This document shows, piece by piece, positions 1-9,333 of a DNA stretch of 64,000 bases. Origin of the DNA: Geminicoccus harenae (lineage in GTDB: Bacteria > Pseudomonadota > Alphaproteobacteria > Geminicoccales > Geminicoccaceae). A program made the translations under genes and the position numbers. The stretch spans positions 222,379 through 286,378 of the forward strand of contig NZ_JABGCL010000002.1 in assembly GCF_019800005.1 (NCBI RefSeq), written 5' to 3'. The notes beneath the pieces were generated by a model. It was given only the letters and a program-made list of their open reading frames with translations, made no database searches and was not told the origin of the DNA. How positions within the stretch are numbered: position 1 is the stretch's first letter; every line of letters starts with the position of its first letter.

Positions 1-96
1 GCCGGGGCCGATTCGCTCTGGCAGGAATTCGCCATCGGCCTGCTCATCATCGTCGCGGTCGCGATCGACCAGTGGATCCGGAAGGTGTCCGCATGA
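1..96 (+). CDS. C-terminal end of a sugar ABC transporter permease (partial)
   Basis: An open frame enters from the left edge and stops at 94-96. It encodes 31 residues: a hydrophobic helix (FAIGLLIIVAVAIDQW) and a short basic tail, RKVSA. This is the usual last transmembrane helix of RbsC/FrcC-type inner-membrane permeases. The stop overlaps the start of the next gene in an ATGA motif, so the two are translationally coupled, and the next gene is a clear FrcA ATPase. FrcC is therefore the likely identity, but this rests on position and the tail only. Confidence 0.7.
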   Translation, partial: AGADSLWQEFAIGLLIIVAVAIDQWIRKVSA

Positions 97-896
97 ACCA
101 GACCGAGCAGAACACTCACGCGCCGGTGGGCGTGGCGCCGATCCTCCAGGCACGCAACCTGGTCAAGCGCTACGGCCATGTGGTGGCAATCGACCATGCC
201 GAGTTCGAGCTCTACCCGGGCGAGATCCTGGCGGTGATCGGCGACAACGGTGCCGGCAAGTCGTCGATGATCAAGGCACTGACCGGGGCGCTCAGGCCCG
301 ATGCCGGCGAGATCCTGCTGGAAGGCAGGCGGGTCGAGTTCGACTCGCCGCTGGCCGCGCGGGCGGCCGGCATCGAGACGGTCTACCAGAACCTGGCGCT
401 TTCCCCGGCACTCAGCATCGCCGACAACATCTTCCTCGGCCGCGAGCGCCGCTCGGAGGGCTTTCTCGGCAAGTACTTCCGCAAGCTCGACCGCGACTAC
501 ATGCGCAAGGAGGCGCGCAAGCACCTCAACGCCCTGGGCCTGCTCACCATCCAGAACATCGACCAGCCGGTCGAGACCCTCTCCGGCGGCCAGCGCCAGG
601 GTGTGGCGATCGCGCGCGCCGTCGCGTTCGGCAGCCGGGTGGTGATCATGGACGAGCCAACCGCCGCCCTGGGCGTGAAGGAATCACGCAAGGTGCTGGA
701 CCTGATCCTGGACGTGAAGCGGCGCGGCCTGCCGATCGTGCTGATCAGCCACAACATGCCGCACGTCTTCGAGATCGCCGACCGGATCCACATCCACCGC
801 CTGGGCCGGCGCGCCTGCGTGATCCGCCCGCAGGACTATTCGATGTCGGACGCAGTCGCGATCATGACCGGGGCCAAGGAGGCGCCGGTCCACTAG
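93..896 (+). CDS. frcA: Sugar (fructose-type) ABC transporter ATP-binding protein FrcA
   Basis: A 267-residue ATPase that powers uptake of fructose or a related monosaccharide through the upstream permease. It has Walker A GDNGAGKS (about residue 55), a Q-loop (VYQNLALSPALS), the signature LSGGQRQG, Walker B VVIMDEPTAALG and the switch His in LISHNMPH. It has one nucleotide-binding domain, where RbsA/XylG have two; that and the tail MSDAVAIMTGAKE are FrcA-like. I take ATG at 93, overlapping the permease stop, instead of the upstream GTG at 72, because the ATGA overlap is typical of this operon. The substrate is inferred from family resemblance; the binding protein lies outside the window. Confidence 0.9.
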   Translation: MNQTEQNTHAPVGVAPILQARNLVKRYGHVVAIDHAEFELYPGEILAVIGDNGAGKSSMIKALTGALRPDAGEILLEGRRVEFDSPLAARAAGIETVYQNLALSPALSIADNIFLGRERRSEGFLGKYFRKLDRDYMRKEARKHLNALGLLTIQNIDQPVETLSGGQRQGVAIARAVAFGSRVVIMDEPTAALGVKESRKVLDLILDVKRRGLPIVLISHNMPHVFEIADRIHIHRLGRRACVIRPQDYSMSDAVAIMTGAKEAPVH

Positions 897-981
897 CAAC
901 ATCCGCCGGGATCTGGAGGGCCTGTCCGCCCGTTTCCCCGTAAGCAGAGGCGACCCAGTTCACGGCACGGGCGGCGGATCC

Positions 982-2163
982 ATGCAGGACTTGACGGTGT
1001 TCGGGCGGCACGACCAGGCGACGCTCGACCAGATGGCGAACTGCCTGGTCGGGCCGGCGGCCCGCGGCGTGCTCTGCGCGGACGGGCATCTGGGCTACTC
1101 GCAGCCGGTGGGCGGCGTGGTGGGCTACCGGGATGCGGTGTCGATCAGCGGGGTCGGCTACGACATCGCCTGCGGGAACATGGCGGTGCGGCTGCCGGTC
1201 ACGGCGGCGCAGATCCGCGACGCGCTGCCCGCGATCGCCCAGCGGATCAACGAGCGGATCTCGTTCGGGATCGGTCGGCGCAATGCGGAGCGGGTCGAGG
1301 CGGAATGCCTGGAGGACGATCCGGCCTGGAAGATCCGGGAGGTCCGCCCGCTGCGCGCCATGGCGCAGGAACAGCTCGGCACGGTGGGCGGCGGCAACCA
1401 TTATGTGAACCTGTTCGAGGACGAGCAGGGCATGGTCTGGATCGGCGTCCATTTCGGCTCGCGCGGCCTCGGCCACCGGATCGCCACCCATTTCCGCAAC
1501 GCCGCGGGCGGCAAGGAAGGCATCATGGTGCCGCCCACGCTGGTGACGCGCGGCACCGATCTGGCCGAGGAGTACCTGCTCGCGATGCAACTGGCCGGGC
1601 GCTACGCCTATGCCGGCCGGGAATGGGTCTGCCGGGAGGTGGCGCGGATCGTCCAGGGGACGGAGGAATGGACCGACGAGGTCCACAACCACCACAACTA
1701 TGTCTGGGAGGAGGAGCATGGCGGCGAGACCCTGCTCGTGGTGCGCAAGGGTGCCACGCCGGCCTTCCCCGGGCAGCGCGGCTTCGTCGGCGGGTCGATG
1801 GCGGACGGGTCAGTGATCCTGCGCGGGATGGAGAGCGAGCGGGCAAAGGCGGCGCTCTACTCGACCGTGCATGGGGCCGGCCGGGTGATGGGCCGGCGCG
1901 AGGCGGCGGGCAAGTGGCGCTGGAAGGGCGGCCGCCGGGTGCTGGTGGAGCCGGGCAAGGTCGACGAGCGGGCGATGCGGGCGGAGGTGGCCAGGCAGGG
2001 CATCGTCCTGGTCGGCGGGGGTGCCGACGAGGCGCCGCAGGTCTATCGCCGGCTGGAGGACGTGCTGGCCGAACATGCCGGGACGATCGAGATCGAGCAC
2101 CGGCTGACGCCGCTGGCGGTGGTGATGGCGCCGCCGGAACTGGTCGATCCGTTCAAGGACTGA
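982..2163 (+). CDS. rtcB: RtcB-family RNA ligase
   Basis: A 393-residue RtcB protein, the GTP- and Mn-dependent ligase that joins 2',3'-cyclic phosphate (or 3'-phosphate) to 5'-OH RNA ends. Expected metal and guanylylation residues are visible: YDIACGNM (Asp and Cys of the GVDIGCGM motif), GTVGGGNHYV (Asn/His), VHFGSRGLGH (His), VHNHHNYVWEEEH (His) and the C-terminal guanylated-His motif VHGAGRVMGR. The N-terminal motif reads YSQPVGGV where many RtcBs have YGFPIGGV, so it is a somewhat divergent subgroup. There is no RtcA cyclase or archease beside it. It stands alone after frcA with an 85-bp gap and no strong Shine-Dalgarno. Function in RNA repair is inferred from the family. Confidence 0.88.
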   Translation: MQDLTVFGRHDQATLDQMANCLVGPAARGVLCADGHLGYSQPVGGVVGYRDAVSISGVGYDIACGNMAVRLPVTAAQIRDALPAIAQRINERISFGIGRRNAERVEAECLEDDPAWKIREVRPLRAMAQEQLGTVGGGNHYVNLFEDEQGMVWIGVHFGSRGLGHRIATHFRNAAGGKEGIMVPPTLVTRGTDLAEEYLLAMQLAGRYAYAGREWVCREVARIVQGTEEWTDEVHNHHNYVWEEEHGGETLLVVRKGATPAFPGQRGFVGGSMADGSVILRGMESERAKAALYSTVHGAGRVMGRREAAGKWRWKGGRRVLVEPGKVDERAMRAEVARQGIVLVGGGADEAPQVYRRLEDVLAEHAGTIEIEHRLTPLAVVMAPPELVDPFKD

Positions 2164-2185
2164 CGCATGCTGATGCAGCTGTCTT

Positions 2186-2554
2186 CTATTGCCCCGGCCA
2201 AGGCTCGCAGGCGATCCCATCCCTGTCACGGTCGTTGCGCCACCAGTAGCCGGGCTCGCCTTCGTAGGCAGGCGCCAGACTAACGGCTCGTGCGGCGTCG
2301 CAATTGAACGCGGCGGCGTAGTGCCTCAGCGTCGTGCTCTGGTCCCACGGGCTTCCCACCACGAGCGCCGCATAAGCCGTGGCTGCGCACCCGATCATCA
2401 GCATCGGCACCTTTACGCCGTGGTACAGTCGCCGGAGCCGGTTGGTACGATGGTAGTGGTCCGAGACCGCCGCAAAACGCCGCCGCACCTGCCGAATCTT
2501 AGGGTCGGGTTCATACCTTCGAAGGAATTGCCACGATTCAGGCCAGTTCTTCAT
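2186..2554 (-). CDS. Membrane-anchored excalibur calcium-binding domain protein
   Basis: A 122-residue protein. Residues 1-45 are charged and basic. A single membrane-spanning stretch (VPMLMIGCAATAYAALVV) follows at about 48-65. The C-terminal half is an excalibur domain: FNCDAARAV near 84, then the Ca-binding loop DRDRDGIACEPW near the end, with the paired cysteines typical of the domain. Excalibur domains sit outside the cytoplasm and bind calcium. The short cytoplasmic N-terminus followed by one helix suggests a type II membrane protein with the domain in the periplasm. It is convergent with rtcB, with a 22-bp gap. Cellular role unknown. Confidence 0.75.
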   Translation of the reverse strand: MKNWPESWQFLRRYEPDPKIRQVRRRFAAVSDHYHRTNRLRRLYHGVKVPMLMIGCAATAYAALVVGSPWDQSTTLRHYAAAFNCDAARAVSLAPAYEGEPGYWWRNDRDRDGIACEPWPGQ

Positions 2555-2882
2555 GTGCTATGTCCACCCGACGTGATGGCCAGGACCGACATAGCTCCGG
2601 CTGTCGGTAAATCATAGGCGGCAACTTTGCTTGCTTGTCTTGGAAGTAGCTCTATACAGTCGTCCTACAGCTTGTCTGTCCGCTTCTCTTGCTAAGATAA
2701 AGTTGCCGTATTCTCCTCTGAGGATGACCGTGCTTGGAAACGGGCGGCGCATGGCGACGGGCCGGCTTGATGTGGCATGCTGGCCAGGATGGCGTGGCAG
2801 TGCGACTGGTGTAGGACCAGGCGAAACATGCTAATCACCGTCCGCATTCCCTGCCCTACCTGTTGCCGACCGAAGGCCGCTA
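2555..2882. other. AT-richer intergenic region with a long-range inverted repeat
   Basis: This 328-bp gap separates the excalibur gene (minus) from dusA (plus). It is visibly less GC-rich than its surroundings between about 2590 and 2740. Its one clear structure is a perfect 10-bp inverted repeat, CGGCAACTTT at 2619-2628 and AAAGTTGCCG at 2699-2708, with 70 bp between the arms. I see no convincing small ORF. It should hold the promoters for both flanking genes. Confidence 0.6.
2619..2708. repeat. Perfect 10-bp inverted repeat enclosing 70 bp
   Basis: CGGCAACTTT (2619-2628) pairs with AAAGTTGCCG (2699-2708); one more G-T pair is possible inside. If transcribed it would form a stem with a 68-70 nt branched loop. 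It could be a structured RNA, a small decayed transposable repeat or a regulatory site; nothing decides between these. Confidence 0.6.
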
Positions 2883-3907
<1,025 letters not shown>

Positions 3908-3911
<4 letters not shown>

Positions 3912-4315
3912 GCAACGCCACCGAGAACCTGATCCGTGCCTACTACCAGGCGTTCAACGACCGGGACTGGGACGCGTTCTTCGATCTTCTGACCGACGAC
4001 GTGGTCCACGACCTGAACCAGGGTGCGCGCGAGACCGGCAAGGATGCGTTCCGCCGGTTCATGGGGCGGATGAACCAATCCTATGCCGAGCGGCTGGCCG
4101 ACATCGTGGTGATGACCTCGGCGGACGGCAGGCGCGCCGCGGCGGAATACGTGGTGCACGGCACCTACCTGGCGACCGACGAGGGGCTGCCCGAGGCGAA
4201 GAACCAGACCTATGTGCTGCCGGGCGGGGCGTTCTTCGAGGTCCGCGACGGCAAGGTCGCGCGGGTCACCAACTATTATAATCTCGAGGACTGGCTGAAG
4301 CAGGTGGGTGGCTGA
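3908..4315 (+). CDS. SnoaL/NTF2-like (ketosteroid-isomerase-related) protein
   Basis: A 135-residue protein of the NTF2-like cone fold: an N-terminal helix (LIRAYYQAFNDRDWDAFFDLL), then a strand-rich half ending FFEVRDGKVARVTNYYN. The pattern of a short helix, TDDVVHD and a final GKVARV strand is typical of SnoaL-like proteins, which include isomerases and many small proteins of unknown substrate. It overlaps the dusA stop by 4 nt, so it is co-translated, although a shared pathway is not evident. The substrate cannot be named from sequence. Confidence 0.8.
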
Positions 4316-4341
4316 GGCCTGAGCAGGAGGGAGGTCCGTCG

Positions 4342-4935
4342 ATGAGCGAGCCCCGCTTCGAGCGCCTGACCGGCAGCCGGCTGGAGCAGGCCCTGCCCGA
4401 GCTCGCCCGGCTGCGCATCGAGGTGTTCCGTGACTTTCCCTACCTCTATGACGGCTCGACCGCCTACGAGGAGCGCTACCTGCGCACCTATCTGGACGAG
4501 CCCGAGGCGGTGGTGGTCGGCTGCTTCCTGGACGAGCGGGTGATCGGCGCTGCCACCGCCCTGCCCATGCGCGGCGAGCCGGAAGCGGTGCGCCGGCCGC
4601 TGGCGGAGGCCGGCTACGACACCGAGCGCATCTTCTATTTCGGCGAATCGGTCCTGGAGAAGGCCTATCGCGGCCGGGGGATCGGCGTGCGCTTCTTCCA
4701 GGAGCGCGAGGCGGCGGCACGCGAATCCGGCCGCTACGACCATGCGGTGTTCTGCGCGGTGGTCCGGCCCGACGATCATCCGGCCAGGCCCAGGGACTAC
4801 CAGCCGCTCGACCGGTTCTGGCGCAAGCGGGGCTTTGCCCGGATCGAGGGGCTGAGCTGCCGGTTCTCCTGGAAGGACGTGGGCGACCAGCAGGAGTCCA
4901 CGAAGGCCATGTCCTACTGGGTCAAGCAGATCTGA
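4342..4935 (+). CDS. GNAT-family N-acetyltransferase
   Basis: A 197-residue protein with a GNAT acetyl-CoA-binding core. The pyrophosphate loop YRGRGIGVRFF is near residue 112, after the beta-4 strand IFYFGESVLEK, and the domain ends with a late strand around FSWKDVGD. A good AGGAGGGAGG Shine-Dalgarno lies just before ATG 4342. It is 26 bp after the NTF2-like gene and may share its operon. The last 22 nt overlap the 3' end of the opposing gene. Acceptor substrate unknown. Confidence 0.82.
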   Translation: MSEPRFERLTGSRLEQALPELARLRIEVFRDFPYLYDGSTAYEERYLRTYLDEPEAVVVGCFLDERVIGAATALPMRGEPEAVRRPLAEAGYDTERIFYFGESVLEKAYRGRGIGVRFFQEREAAARESGRYDHAVFCAVVRPDDHPARPRDYQPLDRFWRKRGFARIEGLSCRFSWKDVGDQQESTKAMSYWVKQI

Positions 4936-5639
4936 GGCCGGTCGGGCGCGGCCTGGCCCGGGTTCGTCTCGTCGTCATTGGCCGCATCCGCCCGGGTGCT
5001 TGCGGCGGGACTGCGACCGGCTACAGCCACCTGTCGTCTGGGCTCGGGTTCGTTCGGTAATGCGCTGCGCGTAGCCGCGGCCTCGGCAGGTTCGGCATCG
5101 TTGGCGGGCGCGGCCGGCGCGCGTGGGCGGCGGGGTTCCGTAGAGGCCACCGCGTCGGCCACCCGCTCCAGCAGGTCCGGCGCCTCTGCCGCGCGAGGTG
5201 CCTGGAGAAGCTTCAGCATCTCCCTGATCTCCCGCCACAGCGCCGAGCGGTAGCGGGTCAGCGCCGCCAGATGGGGCGAAAGGTCATACACCGCCGCTTC
5301 CGGCACGGTGTAGTCGTACTCCGCGATCAGCTCGGCGGCATGGGCGCCGGCCAGCCGGTCGCAGCGATCGCGCAGGAAGAAGTTCCAGGCGAGCTGGTCG
5401 ACCAGCAGGACCCGGTCCGGCTCGGCGCCGGGGGCATATTGCTGGAGCAACGCCTCGCGGCGGCGGAGGAACTCACGCTCGTCCTCGCCGGGGAGGAAGC
5501 GGCGGCTCCGGGCGCACAGGCCATGGCGGACGGCGTTCCTGGCCGAGGCGGCCTTGCCTTCGGGGGTGACGGGGCCGGCGGAGCGGGCGCCGTTCTTGCG
5601 GGCGGCTTCGACTTGGGCAGGAGTGCGGGCGGCGGGCAT
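4914..5639 (-). CDS. Conserved hypothetical protein of the 'GPVTPEGKA...RHGL' family
   Basis: A 241-residue protein with a strongly conserved N-terminus (NGARSAGPVTPEGKAASARN, then AVRHGLCA). This hallmark is shared by many uncharacterised proteins that occur in multiple copies in some bacterial genomes, often near mobile elements. A helical middle (residues 50-150, LLVDQLAWNFFLRDRC) is followed by a low-complexity Ala/Pro/Glu-rich tail (about 165-241). No catalytic motif is visible. About 25-40 bp before its start lies a short sequence that recurs near 7.69 kb together with a second copy of its start-codon context. Function unknown. Confidence 0.6.
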   Translation of the reverse strand: MPAARTPAQVEAARKNGARSAGPVTPEGKAASARNAVRHGLCARSRRFLPGEDEREFLRRREALLQQYAPGAEPDRVLLVDQLAWNFFLRDRCDRLAGAHAAELIAEYDYTVPEAAVYDLSPHLAALTRYRSALWREIREMLKLLQAPRAAEAPDLLERVADAVASTEPRRPRAPAAPANDAEPAEAAATRSALPNEPEPRRQVAVAGRSPAASTRADAANDDETNPGQAAPDRPQICLTQ

Positions 5640-5679
5640 GGGCGGGACTCCGGAGATAGGCGTTTACTCCTATATCCGG
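5628..5679 (-). repeat. Direct repeat copy A: start region of the GPVTPEGK-family gene
   Basis: GGCGGCGGGCATG (5628-5640) and TTACTCCTATATCCGG (5664-5679) recur at 7652-7664 and 7685-7700 in the same order and orientation. The second block matches at 15 of 16 bases. Here the copy covers the real start codon (minus strand) and the upstream of the gene at 4914-5639. Confidence 0.6.
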
Positions 5680-5737
5680 GATCCAGCCATTACTCCAGCC
5701 TGGAAGGAAACTGGTTCCGCAACCGCCCGAAGCCCGG

Positions 5738-7456
5738 TCATTTCGGCAGTCCGGCAAGGGTCAGCCCCTCATCGATGAACTTCCGATATTCGGGGTCTTC
5801 AAACTCATCCACCAGCTGATAGCGCACCGCTTGCGGATCAGGCATCACGCTCAATGCCGCCTCGATCTCCGACCTCGCCTCTTCCGTGCGCCCCAGCCGT
5901 ACGAGGCAAATGGCCAGATAGCCGTGAATGTACCAGAACTGCTTGTACTGGCGCGAGTAGGCCTGCAACGCGTCCACGTAGCGGCCCAGTAACAGCAGCA
6001 CCAGTCCCCGCACCTCCCAGTACCAGGTCGGTGGAATAGGGTCGCGTTCGAGCAGTTCGTCCAACATGGCGAGCGCAGCTTCGGCCTTGCCGATCCGCAG
6101 GAGCCACTCGCTGTAGTAGCCCATGGCGTGGGTGTCGCCGGGGTTGAGACTGATGGCGCGCTGCAGGTGGGAGCCCGCCAGCTCGAACCGCTTCCTGTAG
6201 GTCAGGGCCATTCCCAGATAGGCGTGCGCCTTGGAGTCTCCGTTGTCGAGCGCAACCGCCCTGCGGGCCGCCGCCTCCATCCCATCGAGATACTCGTCCC
6301 GAGGATCGGCCAGCCAGCGGACATAGCAGATCGCGCTCAGCATGGAATGCGTGAGCGAATGGTCTGGATCGAGGGAGAGTGCCCGTTCCACGAGGGGCAT
6401 GGCTCGTTCGGCCTCATGCGCCGTCACATACTTCCTGGCCAGCAGGAGGCACTCGTATGCAGCCAGGCTCGGCATGTTGCGGCTCCTGGCGCTATCGGCA
6501 ATCGCCAGCCCCAGCCTCGCTTCCAGAGTAACAACGATCGTTCTGACGACCTCGTCCTGAACGGCGAAGATATCGGTCAGCTCACGATCATAGCGCTCGG
6601 CCCACACTTCCCCGCCGCTCGGAGCATGGGTCAGTTGCACCGCGACCCGCACTCGAGATCTAGAACGTCTTACGCTGCCGGTTGCGATATACTCTACATT
6701 GAGCATTCGCGCGGCCGCCCCACCATCGATGTCCTTGCTCTTGAAGGAGAAGGAAGAATTGCGGGCGATGACCCGCAGGTTCCGGAACCGCGACAGTTCG
6801 GTGATGATGTCCTCGGAGATCCCTTCGGCGAGGTAGTCCTGCTCCGTGCTGCTGCCCATGGTGCTGAATGGCAGGACCGCGATCCCCGTCTTCCAATGTG
6901 CCGCCGCAGGAATAGTCATCCTGGTCATCGGGGATGAACCGGCATCGAGCACGACATTGTAAATGCGCACCAGCCTGCCGATGTTCTTGAGGGTCTGCTC
7001 GCCGGTATCCTCGAATTCGAGCTGCAGGTTGTTGCCGATACTCTCCTTGACCCAGCCTGTCACCGCGATGCCGCCCGGTGGGGCGAGGCTCTCGACCCTG
7101 GCGGCGATGTTCACCCCATCGCCGAACAGGTCATCGCCGTCGACGATGACGTCGCCGAGGTTGATGCCCATCCTGAACTCGATGCGCTGCTCATGCGGAA
7201 CGTCGGCGTTGCGCTGCCGCATTTCCCGCTGGATTCCGGCAGCACAGTCCACCGCGTTCACCACGCTCGGAAACTCGACCAGCATGCCGTCACCCGTGAG
7301 CTTCACGATGCGGCCGTGATGCTGGCTGATCAGCGGCTCGATCAGCTGTGAGCGATGGTTCTTGAACGCTGCGAGCGTGGCGACTTCGTTGATTTCCATC
7401 AGCCGGCTGTAGCCAACCACATCCACAGCCAAGATGGCGGAAAGTCGTCGTTCCAT
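5738..7456 (-). CDS. Class III adenylate/guanylate cyclase with TolB-like and TPR domains (paralogue 1)
   Basis: A 572-residue signalling protein. Residues 1-165 are a class III nucleotidyl cyclase domain: metal-binding Asp residues in AVDVVGYSRLME and KLTGDGMLVEF, and the FGDGVNIAARVE motif carrying the transition-state Asn and Arg. Residues about 195-310 (IAVLPF to ISEDIITELSRF) resemble the TolB N-terminal domain common in this family, and about 330-560 are TPR repeats (SKAHAYLGMALTYRKR). It should make cAMP or cGMP, with the TPR half sensing or binding a partner. I see no obvious transmembrane segment, unlike paralogue 2. It is isolated, with short direct repeats on both sides. Confidence 0.85.
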   Translation of the reverse strand: MERRLSAILAVDVVGYSRLMEINEVATLAAFKNHRSQLIEPLISQHHGRIVKLTGDGMLVEFPSVVNAVDCAAGIQREMRQRNADVPHEQRIEFRMGINLGDVIVDGDDLFGDGVNIAARVESLAPPGGIAVTGWVKESIGNNLQLEFEDTGEQTLKNIGRLVRIYNVVLDAGSSPMTRMTIPAAAHWKTGIAVLPFSTMGSSTEQDYLAEGISEDIITELSRFRNLRVIARNSSFSFKSKDIDGGAAARMLNVEYIATGSVRRSRSRVRVAVQLTHAPSGGEVWAERYDRELTDIFAVQDEVVRTIVVTLEARLGLAIADSARSRNMPSLAAYECLLLARKYVTAHEAERAMPLVERALSLDPDHSLTHSMLSAICYVRWLADPRDEYLDGMEAAARRAVALDNGDSKAHAYLGMALTYRKRFELAGSHLQRAISLNPGDTHAMGYYSEWLLRIGKAEAALAMLDELLERDPIPPTWYWEVRGLVLLLLGRYVDALQAYSRQYKQFWYIHGYLAICLVRLGRTEEARSEIEAALSVMPDPQAVRYQLVDEFEDPEYRKFIDEGLTLAGLPK

Positions 7457-7761
7457 GACCGGGCACGATGATGATGGAAAGCTTCAGCATATCGTAGGAA
7501 GCACGGCTCCGGCAATGTCCAGGCCATGGCTCTGTTCCCCAGCAGGCGAGAATACGCACGTTCGGCAATGGCACCCGTCCAGGACGGGCGCCACGCCATC
7601 TTCATCCAACTGTGCGAGTCGATCACATCGTCCAGGACAACCGGCCGAGCCGGCGGCGGGCATGGCGGGGCCCCGTTTATGGACTTACTCCTATAACCGG
7701 AATGTCGGCTGGATTGCCAGCACGGCGGTGCCGGCATGCCGCCCGCGAGGTCCGTCCTGCG
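7457..7761. other. Gap of 305 bp between the cyclase and esterase genes
   Basis: No complete gene is visible. The right part holds the second copy of the short repeat found at 5.63-5.68 kb, including a fossil start codon (CAT at 7661-7663, minus strand) followed by MPAAGSA before the frame loses any family likeness. This looks like the leftover 5' end of a second GPVTPEGK-family gene. The promoter of the cyclase gene should lie near 7457-7560. Confidence 0.5.
7652..7700 (-). repeat. Direct repeat copy B: fossil start region of a GPVTPEGK-family gene
   Basis: GGCGGCGGGCATG at 7652-7664 and TTACTCCTATAACCGG at 7685-7700 match copy A, with about 4-5 fewer bases between the two blocks. No intact reading frame follows. 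Confidence 0.55.
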
Positions 7762-9087
7762 CTACGGGTTCACGCCGAGCAGCTTCAGGTCGACCGAGTC
7801 GGCCATCGCCCGGTAACCGGTATCGTTCGGATGGAGATGGTCGCCCTTGTCGTAGGCGGCCTGGATGTGCTTCGGGCTGTCGGGGTTGCGGGTCACCGCG
7901 TCGAAGTCGATCACGCCGTCGAAGGCGCCGCTGGTGCGGATCCAGTCGTTGATCGCCTGGCGCTTCGCCTCCTTGGTCTCGTCGTAGTAGCCGAAGAGCG
8001 GCGTGCCCTCGAAGGTGTCGGCGAACGGCGTCAAGGTCGCGCCGATGATCCGCATCCCGTTGGCGTGCGCCCGGGCGATCAGCTGCTCGTAGCCGGTGAT
8101 CACGTCCTCCGCGCTGGGGGCCGGCTCGCCTTCCGGCACCAGCAGCGTGCCCGGCCAGCCGATGTCGTTGATCCCCATCATCAGCACCACCGTGTCGGCA
8201 TGGGGATGGCTCAGCACGTCCCGGTCGAAGCGGGCGAGCGCGTTGTCGCCCATGCGGTCGCGCAGGATGCGCGCCCCGGAGATGCCTTCGTTCAGCACCG
8301 CGACCTCGGCCCCCGCCTGATGCAGGCGCTCGGCCAGAAAGTCCGGCCAGCGGTGATTGGCATCCAGGGTGGAGCCGTCGCCATCGGTGATCGAATCGCC
8401 GAACAGCACGACGGCGCGGGCGCCCGGGGCGGCATCGACCATGATCCCGCTCAGGAAGATCCGCGACTCGATCGTCTGCGCCGGCTCGAAGGTGGTCGCC
8501 TGGGTGTGATTGCCCTCGCCCGAGATGTAGGCGGTCTGGCGGGCGTCGTTGTGCCAGGTGGTGGTGGGTGTGATCTCCGGCAGGAACAGGCTGACGGCGA
8601 CGTCGCCCAGCGGCTCGACTGGCATGTCCACGGGGTCGCTCAGGATCGGCGCGCCGGGCGGCACGGTGACGGACGGGTTGCCGCCAAACGTCAGGGCGTG
8701 GTCCGAGCCGGGCTTGATGGCGCCGTTCTCGTCGGCCAGCGCGATATGCGCCGCACCGATCACCAGGGGGCGGTCGCCATACTCGTTGGAGAACTCCACG
8801 CGGACCCGGTCGCCGCCCAGGCTGACCTGGGCGACCTGCCGGATGGTCTGGTTGCGCAGGGCGCGGGGGATGTTGACCGGCGCGAAGAAGTCGGGCTCCC
8901 ACACGGGCTGCGGGCTGGCCGACCAGGTGCCGATCCATGCACCGTCGTCGGCCGATTGCGCCTGGGCCGGTGCCGGGATGGCGGCGGACAGGCCGCACAG
9001 GATGACGGTCAGCGCGAACAGCGTCCGCCGCACCTTGGCGCGGACAGGTGCGGCCGGCGGCAGGTTGTCCTGAAACTGCTCGGACAC
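7762..9087 (-). CDS. Secreted SGNH/GDSL-family hydrolase
   Basis: A 441-residue exported esterase or lipase-like hydrolase. A signal peptide occupies residues 1-45 (TLFALTVILCGLSAAIPAPAQAQS). A beta-rich N-terminal domain (about 50-225) follows, then the SGNH domain. Its blocks are visible: FGDSITDGDG (nucleophile Ser), a Gly in NEGISGARIL, GINDIG (Asn) and DHLHPND (Asp and His). The layout of an N-terminal beta domain before the catalytic domain matches secreted GDSL proteins annotated as lysophospholipases or rhamnogalacturonan acetylesterases. The natural ester is not determinable. An AGGAGGT Shine-Dalgarno precedes ATG 9087. Confidence 0.85.
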   Translation of the reverse strand: MSEQFQDNLPPAAPVRAKVRRTLFALTVILCGLSAAIPAPAQAQSADDGAWIGTWSASPQPVWEPDFFAPVNIPRALRNQTIRQVAQVSLGGDRVRVEFSNEYGDRPLVIGAAHIALADENGAIKPGSDHALTFGGNPSVTVPPGAPILSDPVDMPVEPLGDVAVSLFLPEITPTTTWHNDARQTAYISGEGNHTQATTFEPAQTIESRIFLSGIMVDAAPGARAVVLFGDSITDGDGSTLDANHRWPDFLAERLHQAGAEVAVLNEGISGARILRDRMGDNALARFDRDVLSHPHADTVVLMMGINDIGWPGTLLVPEGEPAPSAEDVITGYEQLIARAHANGMRIIGATLTPFADTFEGTPLFGYYDETKEAKRQAINDWIRTSGAFDGVIDFDAVTRNPDSPKHIQAAYDKGDHLHPNDTGYRAMADSVDLKLLGVNP

Positions 9088-9298
9088 GATTACCTCCTGA
9101 TATGCTCTTTGCCGGGCCTGATGATCGCTTCTTGACTATGACGATCATTACCCGTTGGTCGAGGCTAGTAGTGTTCCCTGAATGGAACAACCGGCTGCGG
9201 GTCACGGCACTGCGGCTGTTCTGGTGCGGGTCCGGGCGCCGATATGCCGGGCATCCGGACCCGGAGCGAAGGCAGTTCCTTGATCTCCGCCGCGAACC

Positions 9299-9318
9299 AG
9301 CTAGATTGTAAGCTAGCT
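9299..9318. promoter_or_regulatory. Palindromic operator candidate upstream of the toxin-antitoxin pair
   Basis: AGCTAG (9299-9304), 8 nt, then CTAGCT (9313-9318) is a perfect inverted repeat 16 bp before the antitoxin ATG at 9334. VapBC-type and Phd/YefM-type antitoxins bind such palindromes to repress their own operon. The site and its position are seen; the binding is inferred. Confidence 0.55.
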
Positions 9319-9333
9319 CATGCGGAGAGTAGC

